Positions 38,486-48,491 of a stretch of DNA of 64,000 bases are shown here, piece by piece (the first letter of the stretch is position 1; every line of letters begins with the position of its first letter). The notes under the pieces were generated by a model. The model saw nothing but the letters and a program-made list of their open reading frames with translations. It was not told the DNA's origin and made no database searches. A program made the position numbers and the translations under genes. Origin of the DNA: Croceicoccus gelatinilyticus (lineage in GTDB: Bacteria > Pseudomonadota > Alphaproteobacteria > Sphingomonadales > Sphingomonadaceae); the NCBI RefSeq assembly GCF_018398395.1, contig NZ_JAHCBF010000002.1:248001-312000 (forward strand), read 5' to 3'.

Positions 38486-39292
38486 TCAGCCCTTGGCGCG
38501 GGCTTCCTGCGACATCTCGGCGCTGCGGGCAGCCGCATCGCGCAAGGTATCGGTCATCAGCTTGAGCAGGCGGTCGTCCGCATCCAGCGTGTCGAGCCCG
38601 GCCTGCGTCACCCCGCCCTTGGAAGCAACGCGGCGCGCCAGTTCACCCGGCGAATGTTCGCTGCGCATGGCAAGCGCAGTGGCGCCGTCAACGGTCGCCT
38701 TGGCAAGCCGGTTGGCCTGTTCCTCGGGCAGGCCGAGCGAGGCCGCAGCCTTGCCCAGCGCGTCGATGAAGCGATAAACGAAGGCAGGACCCGATCCGGC
38801 GAGCGCGGTGGTGAGGTCGTAGGTATCCTCACCAATCCACTCGCCCTGACCCAGCATGTCGGCCAGCGTATCGACCGTGGCCTTCTGCGCATCGCTGAGC
38901 CCTTTTCCGGCCAGCGCGACGGGCGACTTGCCCAGCTTGGCAGACAGGTTCGGCATCACGCGCACCACGCCGCCCGCACGCGGGAAACGTTCGGCCAGCG
39001 TATCCAGCTGAACCCCCGCCAGAAGCGAGAGCAGAACCGTATCGGGGCCGATGATGGGTTCGATGGCGGGCGCGGATTCGGCAAGGCCCTGCGGCTTGAT
39101 GCCGAGCATGACGACATCGAAAGTCTCGTCAGGCTGGGTGCGAACGAGGCGCACGCCTTCGGGGGCGGACGGGATCGAACGGTCGAGCACGGTGAAGATG
39201 GCGGGATCCGCCCCTCCGGCGAGCCAACCATCCAGCATTGCGCCTCCCATGTTGCCGCATCCGATCAGCAGCATCTTGTTCGGCAGTGTCAT
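38486..39292 (-). CDS. proC: Pyrroline-5-carboxylate reductase
   Basis: A 268-residue ProC catalysing the last step of proline synthesis. Seen: Rossmann motif LIGCGNMGGAMLDGW, PNLSAKLGKSPVAL and the C-terminal signature ALAGSGPAFVYRFIDAL with LVASKGGVTQAGL-like region (RRVASKGGVTQAGLDTL in part). It starts 2 nt after the YbjN gene stop, so the two form an operon, an arrangement common in sphingomonads. Confidence 0.96.
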   Translation of the reverse strand: MTLPNKMLLIGCGNMGGAMLDGWLAGGADPAIFTVLDRSIPSAPEGVRLVRTQPDETFDVVMLGIKPQGLAESAPAIEPIIGPDTVLLSLLAGVQLDTLAERFPRAGGVVRVMPNLSAKLGKSPVALAGKGLSDAQKATVDTLADMLGQGEWIGEDTYDLTTALAGSGPAFVYRFIDALGKAAASLGLPEEQANRLAKATVDGATALAMRSEHSPGELARRVASKGGVTQAGLDTLDADDRLLKLMTDTLRDAAARSAEMSQEARAKG

Positions 39293-39294
39293 TC

Positions 39295-39801
39295 CTAAGC
39301 TTCTCCGGCAGCGTCGATGAGCGCGGCGTCTAACGCGTCCTGAGGCTCACGGCCACCCCACAGCACGAACTGGAAGGCCGGATAGAAACGATCACACTCT
39401 TCCACCGCATGTTCGACGGCCATCTGCGCCTGCAGGATGGAGAGCAAGCCATCGTCGCCCAACATCATGCCGTGGCGGTACAGAAGAACCGAACCCGACG
39501 ACCAGAGATCGAAATGGCCCAGCCAGATCTGTTCGTTCACGAGGCTGAGGAGTTCGAACATCGCGGTGCGCTTGTCGTCGCCGACGCGCACTTCGGGCAG
39601 ACAGAGCAGCTGCAGGACATTGTCCTCACGCCGCCAGATCGCGCGCATCTGGTATTTGGCCCAGGCGCCCTGGACCTCGCCCGAAAGCTCGTCCTCGCCG
39701 ATCAGTTCGTAAGGCCAGCCCCGCGCCTCGAACAGCGCGACCAGCGTGTCGACCGGCGCGGAATCCTCTTCGCCCGTGTCGGTGTGCCGGTCTGTTATCA
39801 T
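39295..39801 (-). CDS. YbjN domain protein
   Basis: A 168-residue protein of the YbjN (type III secretion chaperone-like fold) family: N-terminal LVALFEARGWPYELIGEDE, then AIWRREDNVLQLLCLPEVRV and NEQIWLGHFDLWSS, blocks that typify alphaproteobacterial members. Its role is unknown; in enterobacteria YbjN affects motility, stress and biofilm genes. It is the first gene of the ybjN-proC operon. The 184-bp region 39802-39985 upstream holds its promoter; I see no further gene there. Confidence 0.87.
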   Translation of the reverse strand: MITDRHTDTGEEDSAPVDTLVALFEARGWPYELIGEDELSGEVQGAWAKYQMRAIWRREDNVLQLLCLPEVRVGDDKRTAMFELLSLVNEQIWLGHFDLWSSGSVLLYRHGMMLGDDGLLSILQAQMAVEHAVEECDRFYPAFQFVLWGGREPQDALDAALIDAAGEA

Positions 39802-39985
39802 AAGCGTGTCCGTCCAGCGTTTGGGGTTGTGCGTCCTGTTCGCCCCTGATGAATCTTTTCACCCCGATGACACAATCACCCCCGCCCCCGCATGCTGGGC
39901 ATAAGTCGACACATTTGTGCAGAGCTTGTGGACAAGCACGGGACAGCCTGTGGAAGCGTTGATTTGCGCGGCCCCGCGCGGAAAA

Positions 39986-40876
39986 TCAGTTCCCGGCGCG
40001 GCGTCGTCCGGCGCGCTGCGCATCGGACGCGGAATTGCTGGCCTGCGCAAGCGACGGGAAGATGCCCAGATTGGCCGCGGCGGCCTGCTGCGCCCGGGTC
40101 AGGTTCGGCATCTGCAGAAAATAGGGCGTGAGTTCAGCGGCAACGTCGGACGGCAGGATACGCTTCAGCACCTCCACCGCTTCATCCCCGCGCCCGTTGA
40201 TGGCCAGCATGAAGGCATGAATGCGCCATGCCGGCCGGTCGCCGACGTTGAGCAAGGGCTTCAGCATCGCCTCGCCCGTGTCAAAGTCGCCGATAATCGA
40301 GAGGCTGAGCGCATAGCGGCGCAGCGTCTCGTCATCAGGATTCAGGCGGTTGGCGATGGCGTAATAGTATTGCGCCGAAGGCTGGTCGCCGAGCAGATCG
40401 TAGCCGAGCGCACGGTCGGACACGAAGACGTTCTCGGGCAAACCCGACATGTCCGCCTGCTCGAACAGGGCCAGCCCTTGCCGCGGACGGCCACGATGGA
40501 TTTCGATCGCGCCCCGGGCGGCCGTGATATGCGCATCGCCCGGCGCAAGCTGCGCCGCGCGCTGGGCATATGTGGCGGCAAGGTCGATCCGGCCAATGCG
40601 CATCGCGGCCTGAACCCCGTCGCGCAAAGCGCGCAGGTCCGATGGGTCGCGGCTTAGCTGGTCACGCGCCCGTTCGAGCGCGCGCTCGTTCGGATCCATT
40701 GCCGTGCGAACCGTCTGCGCGGCAGCGGGCGGAGAGTGCATTTGCACCCCGCCAGCAAGCAGAACCGCCGCCGCGACGAATGCGCGACGGCGGTTCTTCG
40801 ACTTCGTGTTCCGGTTAACGGTTATGCCGTCCCAGGAAACGCGGGATGTTGAGCTCCGCGCCGTCGTCATCGTCAT
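39986..40876 (-). CDS. Secreted tetratricopeptide-repeat protein downstream of ftsZ
   Basis: A TPR-type protein of about 296 residues or slightly fewer. A clear signal sequence ([11 protein letters not shown]) ends in AAAQ, followed by repeated helical pairs including [20 protein letters not shown] and [20 protein letters not shown]. The start is uncertain: no ATG, GTG or TTG occurs between the ftsZ stop and the signal sequence, so translation must begin at ATG 40876 or 40870, inside the 3' end of ftsZ in another frame, giving an n-region of about 30 residues. Position suggests a cell-division or envelope role; this is inference. Confidence 0.72.
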   Translation of the reverse strand: MTMTTARSSTSRVSWDGITVNRNTKSKNRRRAFVAAAVLLAGGVQMHSPPAAAQTVRTAMDPNERALERARDQLSRDPSDLRALRDGVQAAMRIGRIDLAATYAQRAAQLAPGDAHITAARGAIEIHRGRPRQGLALFEQADMSGLPENVFVSDRALGYDLLGDQPSAQYYYAIANRLNPDDETLRRYALSLSIIGDFDTGEAMLKPLLNVGDRPAWRIHAFMLAINGRGDEAVEVLKRILPSDVAAELTPYFLQMPNLTRAQQAAAANLGIFPSLAQASNSASDAQRAGRRRAGN

Positions 40877-42311
40877 CCTCGCGAGTAGGCTGCTCGTCAC
40901 GCGGGCGCGACAGGCTGGCCATGCGTTCGAAAAGCGTGCTGCCACCCGAAGAGGCCGGAGCCGCCGGAGCGGGCGCTGCCGGACGCGGGGCAGGCGCCGG
41001 CTGCTGCCAGCCGCCATCCACGACCGAACTGTCTTCCTGCGCGGCGGGGCGATGTTCGAACTCGTCACCGAGCACCAGCTCGTCCGAATTGTCCGAGACC
41101 TCGTCGCTCAATTCCAGCGGCAGGTCGAGCGGTTCGTCATTGGCCGAACCGAAGCCGCCGCCAACGATCTTGTGTTCGCTGTCGTCGGCCGGATCGTCGA
41201 TGCCGCCGACGGGGTCGGTGACCGCGTGATCAGGCGTCGGCGCGGCTGCGACCGGTGCAGCAGGCGCAGCACCGGGGCGCATCGGGGCGCGGCCCGAACC
41301 GAGCGAGAACGGCTGCGTGCCGCCCTGCTGCTGCAACTGTTCGGTCGACTGATCGATGCCGGTGGCGACGACCGAGACGCGGATCTTGCCCGCGAGGTCG
41401 GGATTGAAGGCCGAACCCCAGATGATGTTCGCATCGGGATCGACGAGTTCGCGGATGTGGTTCGCCGCTTCGTCGACTTCCATGAGGCGCATGTCCTCGC
41501 CGCCGATGATCGAGACGATGACGCCCTTGGCGCCGGCCATCGAAACACCGTCGAGCAGCGGGTTGGCGATCGCCTTTTCCGCCGCTTCGAGAGCGCGGGA
41601 ATCGCCTTCGGCCTCGCCCGTGCCCATCATTGCCTTGCCCATTTCGCCCATGACCGAACGCACGTCGGCAAAGTCGAGGTTGATGAGGCCCGGCATGACC
41701 ATGAGGTCGGTGATCGAACGCACGCCCTGCTGCAGCACTTCGTCGGCCAGCCCGAAAGCTTCCTTGAAGGTTGTGTCGGGGCTGGCGACCAGGAACAGGT
41801 TCTGGTTCGGAATGACGATCAGGGTATCGACGTGCTTCTGCAGCTCTTCGATGCCGGATTCGGCGCTGCGCATGCGGCGCGAACCTTCGAACATGAAAGG
41901 CTTGGTCACGACGCCGACGGTCAGCACGCCCTTGTCACGCGCCGCCTTGGCGATGACCGGGGCTGCACCCGTGCCCGTACCGCCGCCCATGCCGGCGGCG
42001 ATGAAGCACATGTGGACGCCGTCGAGCATCCGGTCGATTTCGTGCAGGGTTTCCTCTGCCGCCGCGCGGCCGACCTCTGCCCGCGAACCCGCGCCAAGAC
42101 CCTGCGTGATTTCAGGCCCGAGCTGGATGCGATCTTCGGCAATCGAGTTGTTGAGGGCCTGCGCGTCGGTATTCGCGACGACGAAGTCCACACCCTCGAT
42201 CTCTGCCTGGATCATGTTGGCGATGGCGTTGCCACCTGCCCCGCCGACACCGATCACGGTGATGCGCGGCCGCAGTTCTTCAACTGCTGGTGGACCGATA
42301 TTGATGCTCAT
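40815..42311 (-). CDS. ftsZ: Cell division GTPase
   Basis: A 498-residue FtsZ, the tubulin-like ring protein. Seen: [11 protein letters not shown], the tubulin signature [11 protein letters not shown], and the T7 loop region NLDFADVR. A 180-residue Pro/Ala/Asp-rich linker leads to the conserved C-terminal peptide [12 protein letters not shown] that contacts FtsA and others. A long linker and intact terminal peptide are typical of alphaproteobacteria. It is separated from ftsA by an MBL/rhodanese gene and a 170-bp gap (42312-42481), so it probably also has its own promoter there. Confidence 0.97.
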   Translation of the reverse strand: MSINIGPPAVEELRPRITVIGVGGAGGNAIANMIQAEIEGVDFVVANTDAQALNNSIAEDRIQLGPEITQGLGAGSRAEVGRAAAEETLHEIDRMLDGVHMCFIAAGMGGGTGTGAAPVIAKAARDKGVLTVGVVTKPFMFEGSRRMRSAESGIEELQKHVDTLIVIPNQNLFLVASPDTTFKEAFGLADEVLQQGVRSITDLMVMPGLINLDFADVRSVMGEMGKAMMGTGEAEGDSRALEAAEKAIANPLLDGVSMAGAKGVIVSIIGGEDMRLMEVDEAANHIRELVDPDANIIWGSAFNPDLAGKIRVSVVATGIDQSTEQLQQQGGTQPFSLGSGRAPMRPGAAPAAPVAAAPTPDHAVTDPVGGIDDPADDSEHKIVGGGFGSANDEPLDLPLELSDEVSDNSDELVLGDEFEHRPAAQEDSSVVDGGWQQPAPAPRPAAPAPAAPASSGGSTLFERMASLSRPRDEQPTREDDDDDGAELNIPRFLGRHNR

Positions 42312-42481
42312 GAACGTCTCCGCAAAATCGCTGCGTCCAGCGTGCCCCCGAAATTGATCCCCTTTGTGCCACAGAACGAATCACCGGAGCAAAGGATTCT
42401 CATAGATTTCCACACCTCGCTGAGGGCAGGAATTCCGGCGATTCGCGACGAAGCGGCCCGCTTTGCCGACCAAGCGAAAAA

Positions 42482-43831
42482 TCAGCCGTGCGCGGCTTTC
42501 CACGCGCCCATCGAACCAAGGTAGATATCCAGCTTTCCGAAGCCCTTGGAGGCCAGCAATCCTGCCGCGACGCTGGCCCGCATCCCGCTGGCGCACATGA
42601 CGGTGTAATGCGTGTCCTTGTCGAGATCGCGCCACTTTTCGCCCAGTTCGCCGACGTAAATGTGTTCAGACCCCTCGATCGCGGTCTCGGCCCGTTCGTC
42701 CGCATCGCGCACGTCGAGCAGTTTCCACCCTGCATTGCCTTCGTTCAAACGGGCTTCGACCTCTTCGGTCACCACCGTGGCAACCCGTTCCATTTCGCGC
42801 CCTTGTGCGGCGGCCGGCACGATGCCGACATAGCCGCCGACCACGTTGTCGAGCGCGATACGCACCAGATGCTCCATGGCAGTGGCGATCTGCCCTTGAT
42901 CCGATCCGACGAGCGCGATGCTCTCACCCTCGCCCACGAACCACCCCGCAAAGGCCGGGATCATGCCGACCGGAAGGCACAGCGCACCGGGGAAATGCCC
43001 CGACGCCCAAGCCAGCGGCTCGCGCACGTCGATGACGTGATCGACCTCCAGCGCCTTGAACCGGTCCAGCGACAGTACCGGCGGGGCAGTGACACGCGGC
43101 GCTGGATCGCCGCCTTCGAGGTTCAGCCGCTCCATCAGCCGGAAATAGGGCGGCTGGTAATGGTTCTCGGCAACTTTGGCCTCGATGAACGCCTCGCGGT
43201 CCAGTTGCAGGCGCGGGTTATTCGCCCGCTCGTGCCCGATGGTCGAAAACTCGCGCTCCGCCATACCAGAACCGCAGACCGAACCCGCCCCGTGCGCGGG
43301 GTAGATGATTGCCTGATCGCCCAGCGCCAGAAGCTTCTGCAGGCTGTCGTAAAGCATGCCGGAAACCTCGCGCTCCCGATCGGGGTAGAAATCGGTCCGG
43401 CCTACGTCTCCCACGAACAGCGCATCGCCCGTGAACACGCCGACCGCCCCTTGCGGGTAGGCGGTGTCGTGCAGGACGAAGGCAAGGTGGTCGAGCGTGT
43501 GGCCCGGCGTTTCCAGAACCTCGATCCGCAGTTGGCCGATCTCAAAACAATCGCCCTCGCGCGCGGTCTCGGCATAGGCGACTTCGCCTGCCGCATTGGG
43601 GCCGTGCAGCACTCTCGCGCCGGTCATTTCTGCAAGGATCGGCGCGCCGGAGACGAGATCCTCGTTCCGGTGCGTTTCGAAGATGTGGGTGATCTCCAGA
43701 CCCTCTGCGCGGGCCTTTTCGACATAAATTGCGCAGTCGCGACGCGGGTCGATCACCGCCGCCTTTCCGCCCGCACCCACGATGTAGGACAAGTGCGATA
43801 GGCCGGGGGTCTTGATCTTTTCGAGCAGCAA
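42482..43831 (-). CDS. MBL-fold hydrolase with two rhodanese domains (persulfide dioxygenase-like)
   Basis: A 449-residue protein: N-terminal metallo-beta-lactamase domain (about 1-230) with the family variant metal motif ETHRNEDLVSG, TPGHTLDHLAF and YPAHGAGS, then two rhodanese domains. The first (about 255-345) lacks the active-site Cys (LVGSDQG). The second (about 360-445) has it in CASGMRAS. Such proteins are linked to sulfide and persulfide oxidation. The start is TTG 43831, after a strong GGAGGAT ribosome binding site. It lies inside the dcw cluster, between ftsA and ftsZ, 52 bp after ftsA, an unusual place. Confidence 0.88.
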   Translation of the reverse strand: MLLEKIKTPGLSHLSYIVGAGGKAAVIDPRRDCAIYVEKARAEGLEITHIFETHRNEDLVSGAPILAEMTGARVLHGPNAAGEVAYAETAREGDCFEIGQLRIEVLETPGHTLDHLAFVLHDTAYPQGAVGVFTGDALFVGDVGRTDFYPDREREVSGMLYDSLQKLLALGDQAIIYPAHGAGSVCGSGMAEREFSTIGHERANNPRLQLDREAFIEAKVAENHYQPPYFRLMERLNLEGGDPAPRVTAPPVLSLDRFKALEVDHVIDVREPLAWASGHFPGALCLPVGMIPAFAGWFVGEGESIALVGSDQGQIATAMEHLVRIALDNVVGGYVGIVPAAAQGREMERVATVVTEEVEARLNEGNAGWKLLDVRDADERAETAIEGSEHIYVGELGEKWRDLDKDTHYTVMCASGMRASVAAGLLASKGFGKLDIYLGSMGAWKAAHG

Positions 43832-43841
43832 TTGATCCTCC

Positions 43842-43875
43842 TTCGTACCCTAAGATACGAGAAGGATCAGCACCG
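43842..43875 (-). promoter_or_regulatory. Imperfect inverted repeat upstream of the MBL/rhodanese gene
   Basis: CGTA (in TCCTTCGTACCC) and TACG (in GATACGAGAAGGA) form an inverted repeat with TCCTT/AAGGA arms, located in the 52-bp ftsA-MBL gap and ending at the ribosome binding site. It could be an operator for a sulfur-responsive repressor or a weak RNA hairpin. Neither is shown. Confidence 0.35.
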
Positions 43876-43883
43876 GTTCCGGA

Positions 43884-45152
43884 TCAGAAGTACTCGCGGA
43901 TCGCCCGCATGACACGCGCGGGCAGGTTCATCCGGCCAAAGCGCGACGTCGTCTGCCATGCCGAACCGTGGGTGCGGATATCGACCGGATCGGCCGCGGC
44001 ATAGAGCACCAGACCTGCCAGCGCGGCAAACCCGGGGCGTGCGTGCGCTTCGGGAAGGCCGGTCATCTGCGGCGGGCGTCCGGTGCGCACCGGCTTGGCA
44101 AAGGCCTGCTGGACATAGTCGGCAAGGCCGGCAAGTTCCGCGCCGCCGCCGGTCAGCACGATCTGCCGCCCGCTCCCGCCGCGCCCGATGACGAAACCCA
44201 TGCCTTTCAGCGCCTTGGCCACATCCTCGGTCCAGCGGCCAAGCTGGCCGTTGATGACGCTGATCAGTTCGGCGCGCTGCACTTCCTCGCCGCCGTGCTT
44301 GCCCTCTGCGCCCAGCGGGATCATCTCGCGGTGGTCAGTCGGGCTGGCGATGGCAGAGCCGTAGACGCACTTCAGGCGTTCGGCCTGCATGCGGCGAATG
44401 CCAAAGGCGGACGCGATGGCATCGGTTACGTCGTTCGAACCGTAGGGCAGCACGGATACGCCCACCAGCATTCCTCCGACATGGACCGAAACGTGGGTCA
44501 CTTCCGCGCCGAAATCAACGACCGCGACGCCCAGTTCCTTTTCCTCGTCGCTGAGGCAGGCGTGGCCGCTCGCCACGGCCGCGCCGACGACGCCTTCGAC
44601 CTCCAGATGCGCGTTCTGAACCGCTTCCATCAGGTTGCGGAGCGGGCCGGCCTCTGCCTCCATCACGTGGACGGCAACAGCCAGGCGCTGCGCATGAAGG
44701 CCGCGCGGGTTCGACACGCCTTGCGCGCCATCGAGGATGTAGTGCGCGGGCTGTGCGTGAAGCACGACGCGCGGTTCGCCCACTTGCGGAACGATGCGGT
44801 CGCGCGCTTCGGCCAGAAGGTATTCGACGTCGTCCTGATCGATGCGGCGGCCGCCGGTCTCGATATCGACTTCGCGGATCTCGCTCATCAATCCGGCATT
44901 GGCGCAGCCGATCCACACCGAAGAGACTTGCGTATCGGCGGCGCGTTCGGCGCGTTCGATCGCGTCGCGGATGGCGTGACTCGCCGCGTCCATGTCGGTG
45001 ACATAACCGCGCCGGATGCCGTCCGCCGCTCGGTGCCCCGACCCCAGCACGATCATCTCTCCGTCCGCCGTCAGACCCGCGATCATCGCGGAAATGCGGA
45101 AGGACCCGATGTTGATCGCGCCGAAAACCTTTTCGATCCTGAGGTTCGCCAT
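43884..45152 (-). CDS. ftsA: Cell division protein FtsA
   Basis: A 422-residue actin-like FtsA. Seen: INIGSFRISAMIAGL (phosphate 1 region), VVDFGAEVTHVSV (phosphate 2), the adenosine motif TGGGAELAGL and a C-terminal amphipathic membrane-targeting helix (NLPARVMRAIREYF). It anchors FtsZ filaments to the membrane. ATG 45152 follows the ftsQ stop by 5 nt; an in-frame extension upstream would lie in ftsQ. Confidence 0.97.
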   Translation of the reverse strand: MANLRIEKVFGAINIGSFRISAMIAGLTADGEMIVLGSGHRAADGIRRGYVTDMDAASHAIRDAIERAERAADTQVSSVWIGCANAGLMSEIREVDIETGGRRIDQDDVEYLLAEARDRIVPQVGEPRVVLHAQPAHYILDGAQGVSNPRGLHAQRLAVAVHVMEAEAGPLRNLMEAVQNAHLEVEGVVGAAVASGHACLSDEEKELGVAVVDFGAEVTHVSVHVGGMLVGVSVLPYGSNDVTDAIASAFGIRRMQAERLKCVYGSAIASPTDHREMIPLGAEGKHGGEEVQRAELISVINGQLGRWTEDVAKALKGMGFVIGRGGSGRQIVLTGGGAELAGLADYVQQAFAKPVRTGRPPQMTGLPEAHARPGFAALAGLVLYAAADPVDIRTHGSAWQTTSRFGRMNLPARVMRAIREYF

Positions 45153-45157
45153 TGCCC

Positions 45158-46105
45158 TTAGCCCCCGTTGTCCCGCGCCGCTTCGGCGGCGAGACGCTTT
45201 GCTTCTTCGCGTGCCTTCGCCTCGTCCTGCGCGCGCCCGGGAACGCGCATGTAGACGCGGCTGGGATCGCGCATGTCGAATACCGCGACCTTGCCGCCCA
45301 GAAGGCGGTTCATGCCGTCCATCTGCGCAAAGGCGACCAGCGCCTCTGCCGACTGTTCCTCGCCCTCGGGCAGCGCCACGACCTGTCCGGTCGAGAACGT
45401 AAGGTTCCAGCGGCGATTGCCGATCCACTCGGCCCCGCGCACCTGTGTCTTCAGGGCCGGTGCTGCCTCCAGCAGGATGGCAAGATCGGCGGCCCGTTCG
45501 GCCGCGCCCTCGCCTTTTAGCACCAACATCTTTTCCGCCTTGGCCGGTGCGACCGGTTCCAGCCGGTGGCCGGTCGGGTCGATCAGGACGAAATCCTCGC
45601 CCTGCTGCAGCACCGCGTGGGGCGTGCGTTCGATGATGTCGATGACGAGCGTGTCGGGAAGCTGGCGCGAAACGCGCGCATCCGACACCCAGGCCAGCGA
45701 AACCAGCTCTTCACGCAGGTTCGCCACGTCGAGCTGAGTCATCGGCTGAGCCTGTGCTGCGATCGCGCGGCTGTAGATTTCTTCCTCGTCCATGCGGTCG
45801 ACGCCGTGGACCTCGACGCGTCGGACGGCAAAGCCTGTGTCGGCGGCGAGCTTGCCGATCTTCTCGTCCGCGAACGTCGGAAAGCCGGAGATGACCGCGA
45901 TGGCCCAGATAGCTGCACCGGCAACGATGACGATCAGAACCGTGAACGCCTTTTGCAGTGCGCTTTCGGAAAGCCCCAGCGCGCCGATCATGCGCGAGAA
46001 CAGGCCGCCGGTCCTGGCCTTGGCCCCGGCGACTGCGCGCTTCTTGCCCTTTGCCGATGCCGCGCGGCGGACCCCCTTGCCTCCGCGCTTGATCGTGGTG
46101 CTCAT
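45158..46105 (-). CDS. ftsQ: Cell division protein FtsQ
   Basis: A 315-residue FtsQ: a very basic cytoplasmic N-terminus (residues 1-50), one transmembrane helix (about 60-80), a POTRA domain beginning FAVRRVEVHGVDRMDEEEI, then the beta domain through MNRLLGGKVAVFDMRDPSRVYMR. An Ala/Glu-rich tail of about 25 residues follows. FtsQ links early division proteins to FtsL/FtsB. ATG 46105 overlaps the murB stop by 4 nt. The ddl gene that often lies between murB and ftsQ is absent. Confidence 0.94.
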   Translation of the reverse strand: MSTTIKRGGKGVRRAASAKGKKRAVAGAKARTGGLFSRMIGALGLSESALQKAFTVLIVIVAGAAIWAIAVISGFPTFADEKIGKLAADTGFAVRRVEVHGVDRMDEEEIYSRAIAAQAQPMTQLDVANLREELVSLAWVSDARVSRQLPDTLVIDIIERTPHAVLQQGEDFVLIDPTGHRLEPVAPAKAEKMLVLKGEGAAERAADLAILLEAAPALKTQVRGAEWIGNRRWNLTFSTGQVVALPEGEEQSAEALVAFAQMDGMNRLLGGKVAVFDMRDPSRVYMRVPGRAQDEAKAREEAKRLAAEAARDNGG

Positions 46106-47070
46106 ACCCCCGGCTCCACCCTTGTCGCGCCGAACTTGCCGACGCGGCGGATTTCCCATTCGAGCGTCACGCCCGACTTGTCCTTCACCCGCCGGCGCAC
46201 TTCCTCGCCCAGCATCTCGATGTCCGCTGCGCTCGCCTCACCCCGGTTGATGAGGAAATTGGTGTGCTTCTCGCTGACTTGCGCGTCACCGACGATCAGC
46301 CCGCGGCAGCCCGCTTCGTCCACCAGCTTCCACGCCGACGTGCCGTCGGGGTTCTTGAAGGTCGATCCGCCGGTCTTGGTGCGCAGCGGCTGCGAAGCCT
46401 CGCGCGCTTCGGAAATGCGGTCCATTTCGGCCTGGATTGCGGCAGGATCGCCGGGTTCGCCCTGCATCGTGGCCGATACGACAATCGCGCCATCGGGCAG
46501 GTCGGAATGGCGATAGGTATAGCCCATGTCGGCCAGCGACATCGTCAGCCGCGTGCCATCACGCAAGACTACGTCACACTCGGTCAGGATGTCCTTCACC
46601 TCGCGCCCGTATGCGCCGCCGTTCATCCGCACGAAGCCGCCGACAGTGCCAGGGATCGACTTCAGGAATTCCATGCCCGCAATACCCGCATCGCGCGCGG
46701 TGGAGCTGGCGAGAACCCCCGGCGTACCGCCGCCGAAACGCACGGTAGTCTCGTCCAGCACTTCGGTATCGAAGAACGGCTTGCCCAGACGGATGACAAC
46801 GCCCGCAACGCCGCCGTCGCGCACGATCATGTTGGAGCCGAGCCCCAGCCCCATGACCGGCACATCGGCAGGCAGTGCGCCGAGGAAAGCGGCGAGATCG
46901 TCGGCGTCCTCGGGCTCGAACAGCAGTTCGGCCGGACCGCCGGTCTTGAACCAGATCAGCTTGGCGAGCGGCGCATCGGCAGTCAGGTCGCCGCGCGGCG
47001 CAGGCATGGTGAAAGCCCCGCTTTCCAGCGTGACCTCCAGCATGTCGCCGTTCCGGACGATCGTTGCCAT
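46102..47070 (-). CDS. murB: UDP-N-acetylenolpyruvoylglucosamine reductase
   Basis: A 322-residue type I MurB flavoenzyme, reducing UDP-GlcNAc-enolpyruvate to UDP-MurNAc. Seen: FAD-binding GLGSNMIVRDGGVAGVVIR, SIPGTVGGFVRMNGGAYG, and the catalytic Ser in GGSTFKNPDG with a later Glu near MLGEEVRRRV. ATG 47070 shares its A with the murC stop (TGATG). Confidence 0.97.
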   Translation of the reverse strand: MATIVRNGDMLEVTLESGAFTMPAPRGDLTADAPLAKLIWFKTGGPAELLFEPEDADDLAAFLGALPADVPVMGLGLGSNMIVRDGGVAGVVIRLGKPFFDTEVLDETTVRFGGGTPGVLASSTARDAGIAGMEFLKSIPGTVGGFVRMNGGAYGREVKDILTECDVVLRDGTRLTMSLADMGYTYRHSDLPDGAIVVSATMQGEPGDPAAIQAEMDRISEAREASQPLRTKTGGSTFKNPDGTSAWKLVDEAGCRGLIVGDAQVSEKHTNFLINRGEASAADIEMLGEEVRRRVKDKSGVTLEWEIRRVGKFGATRVEPGV

Positions 47071-48491
47071 CAGCCTGCGGTCCGTCCGTTCACGGCATCG
47101 GCAAGGCCCGCCGCCCACTTGGTGATGTCGCCCGCGCCAAGGCACACGACCTGATCATTGGGTTCGACCACTTGCGCCAACGTATCGGCAAGGTGCTCAG
47201 CGTTTTCGACGACGCTGACAGTGCGGTGCCCGCGATCCTTCAGCCCTGCGACAAGCGCGTCGGCATCGACACCCTCGATCGGCTTTTCGCCCGCCGGATA
47301 GACCGGGGTGACATAGACGATATCGGCATCGTTGAAGGCCTGCTGGAACTCGCTCATGTGATCGCGCAGGCGGGTGAAACGGTGCGGCTGCGCCACGGCG
47401 ATGACGCGGTTGCGCGCACCTTCGCGAGCGGCGGAAAGCACGGCGCGGATTTCGACGGGGTGGTGACCATAGTCGTCGATCACGATGGCAGGTTCCGCGC
47501 CGGTCGCAATCTCGCCAACCTTGGTGAAGCGGCGCTTCACACCGGCAAAGCGCGAGAAGCCGTCCGAGATCGTCTCGTGCGCGCACTGCATTTCGAGCGC
47601 GACGGCAATCGCGGCCAGCGAGTTCTGCACGTTGTGGCGGCCCGCCATCGGCAGGTCCACGCCCTCGATCTTGTCGACATGGCCGTCGCGGTGGCGGATC
47701 GACACGTCGAACCTGTTGCCGCCGGGATAGGGCTGAACGTTTTCGCCCCGCACGTCGGCCTGCGCGGAAAAGCCGTAAGTCACCACGCGGCGGTCGCGGA
47801 TCTTGGGCAGGATCGCCTGCACTTCGGGATGGTCGATGCACAGCACCGCCGCGCCGTAGAAGGGCACGTTCTCGATGAATTCGACGAAGGCGTCCTTCAC
47901 CGCGTCGAAGCTGCCGTAATGGTCGAGGTGTTCGGGATCGATATTGGTGACGACCGCGATCTGCCCGTCGAGACGCAGGAAGGACCCGTCGCTCTCGTCC
48001 GCCTCGACAACCATCCAGTCGCTCTCACCCACGCGCGCGTTCGAGCCGTAGGAATTGATGATACCGCCGTTGATGACCGTCGGATCGACCCCGCCCGCAT
48101 CGAGCAGCGCCGCGATCATCGAGGTCGTCGTCGTCTTGCCATGCGTACCGGCGACCGCGACCGTGCGTTTGAGGCGCATGAGTTCGGCCAGCATCTCGGC
48201 GCGGCGCACGACGGGGATACGGTTTTCGAGCGCATAGACCACTTCGGGATTGTCGCGCTTCACCGCGGTCGAGGTGACGAGGACGGCAACCCCTTCGAGG
48301 TTCTCGCCCTTCTGCCCGATCATCACCGGGATGCCCTTCTTGCGAAGCCCTTCGACGACGTAGCTTTCGTTGATGTCCGACCCCTGCACCGAATAGCCGA
48401 GGTTGTGCATCACTTCGGCAATGCCGGACATGCCGATACCGCCGATGCCGGCGAAGTGGATCGTGCCGATGTCGGTCGAAACGCCCTTCAT
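47070..48491 (-). CDS. murC: UDP-N-acetylmuramate--L-alanine ligase
   Basis: A 473-residue MurC adding L-Ala to UDP-MurNAc. Seen: [16 protein letters not shown] (UDP-binding loop), P-loop [27 protein letters not shown], and the C-terminal [11 protein letters not shown]. All three Mur ligase domains are present, in contrast to the murF-like gene of this cluster. It overlaps murG by 4 nt and murB by 1 nt. Confidence 0.97.
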   Translation of the reverse strand: MKGVSTDIGTIHFAGIGGIGMSGIAEVMHNLGYSVQGSDINESYVVEGLRKKGIPVMIGQKGENLEGVAVLVTSTAVKRDNPEVVYALENRIPVVRRAEMLAELMRLKRTVAVAGTHGKTTTTSMIAALLDAGGVDPTVINGGIINSYGSNARVGESDWMVVEADESDGSFLRLDGQIAVVTNIDPEHLDHYGSFDAVKDAFVEFIENVPFYGAAVLCIDHPEVQAILPKIRDRRVVTYGFSAQADVRGENVQPYPGGNRFDVSIRHRDGHVDKIEGVDLPMAGRHNVQNSLAAIAVALEMQCAHETISDGFSRFAGVKRRFTKVGEIATGAEPAIVIDDYGHHPVEIRAVLSAAREGARNRVIAVAQPHRFTRLRDHMSEFQQAFNDADIVYVTPVYPAGEKPIEGVDADALVAGLKDRGHRTVSVVENAEHLADTLAQVVEPNDQVVCLGAGDITKWAAGLADAVNGRTAG

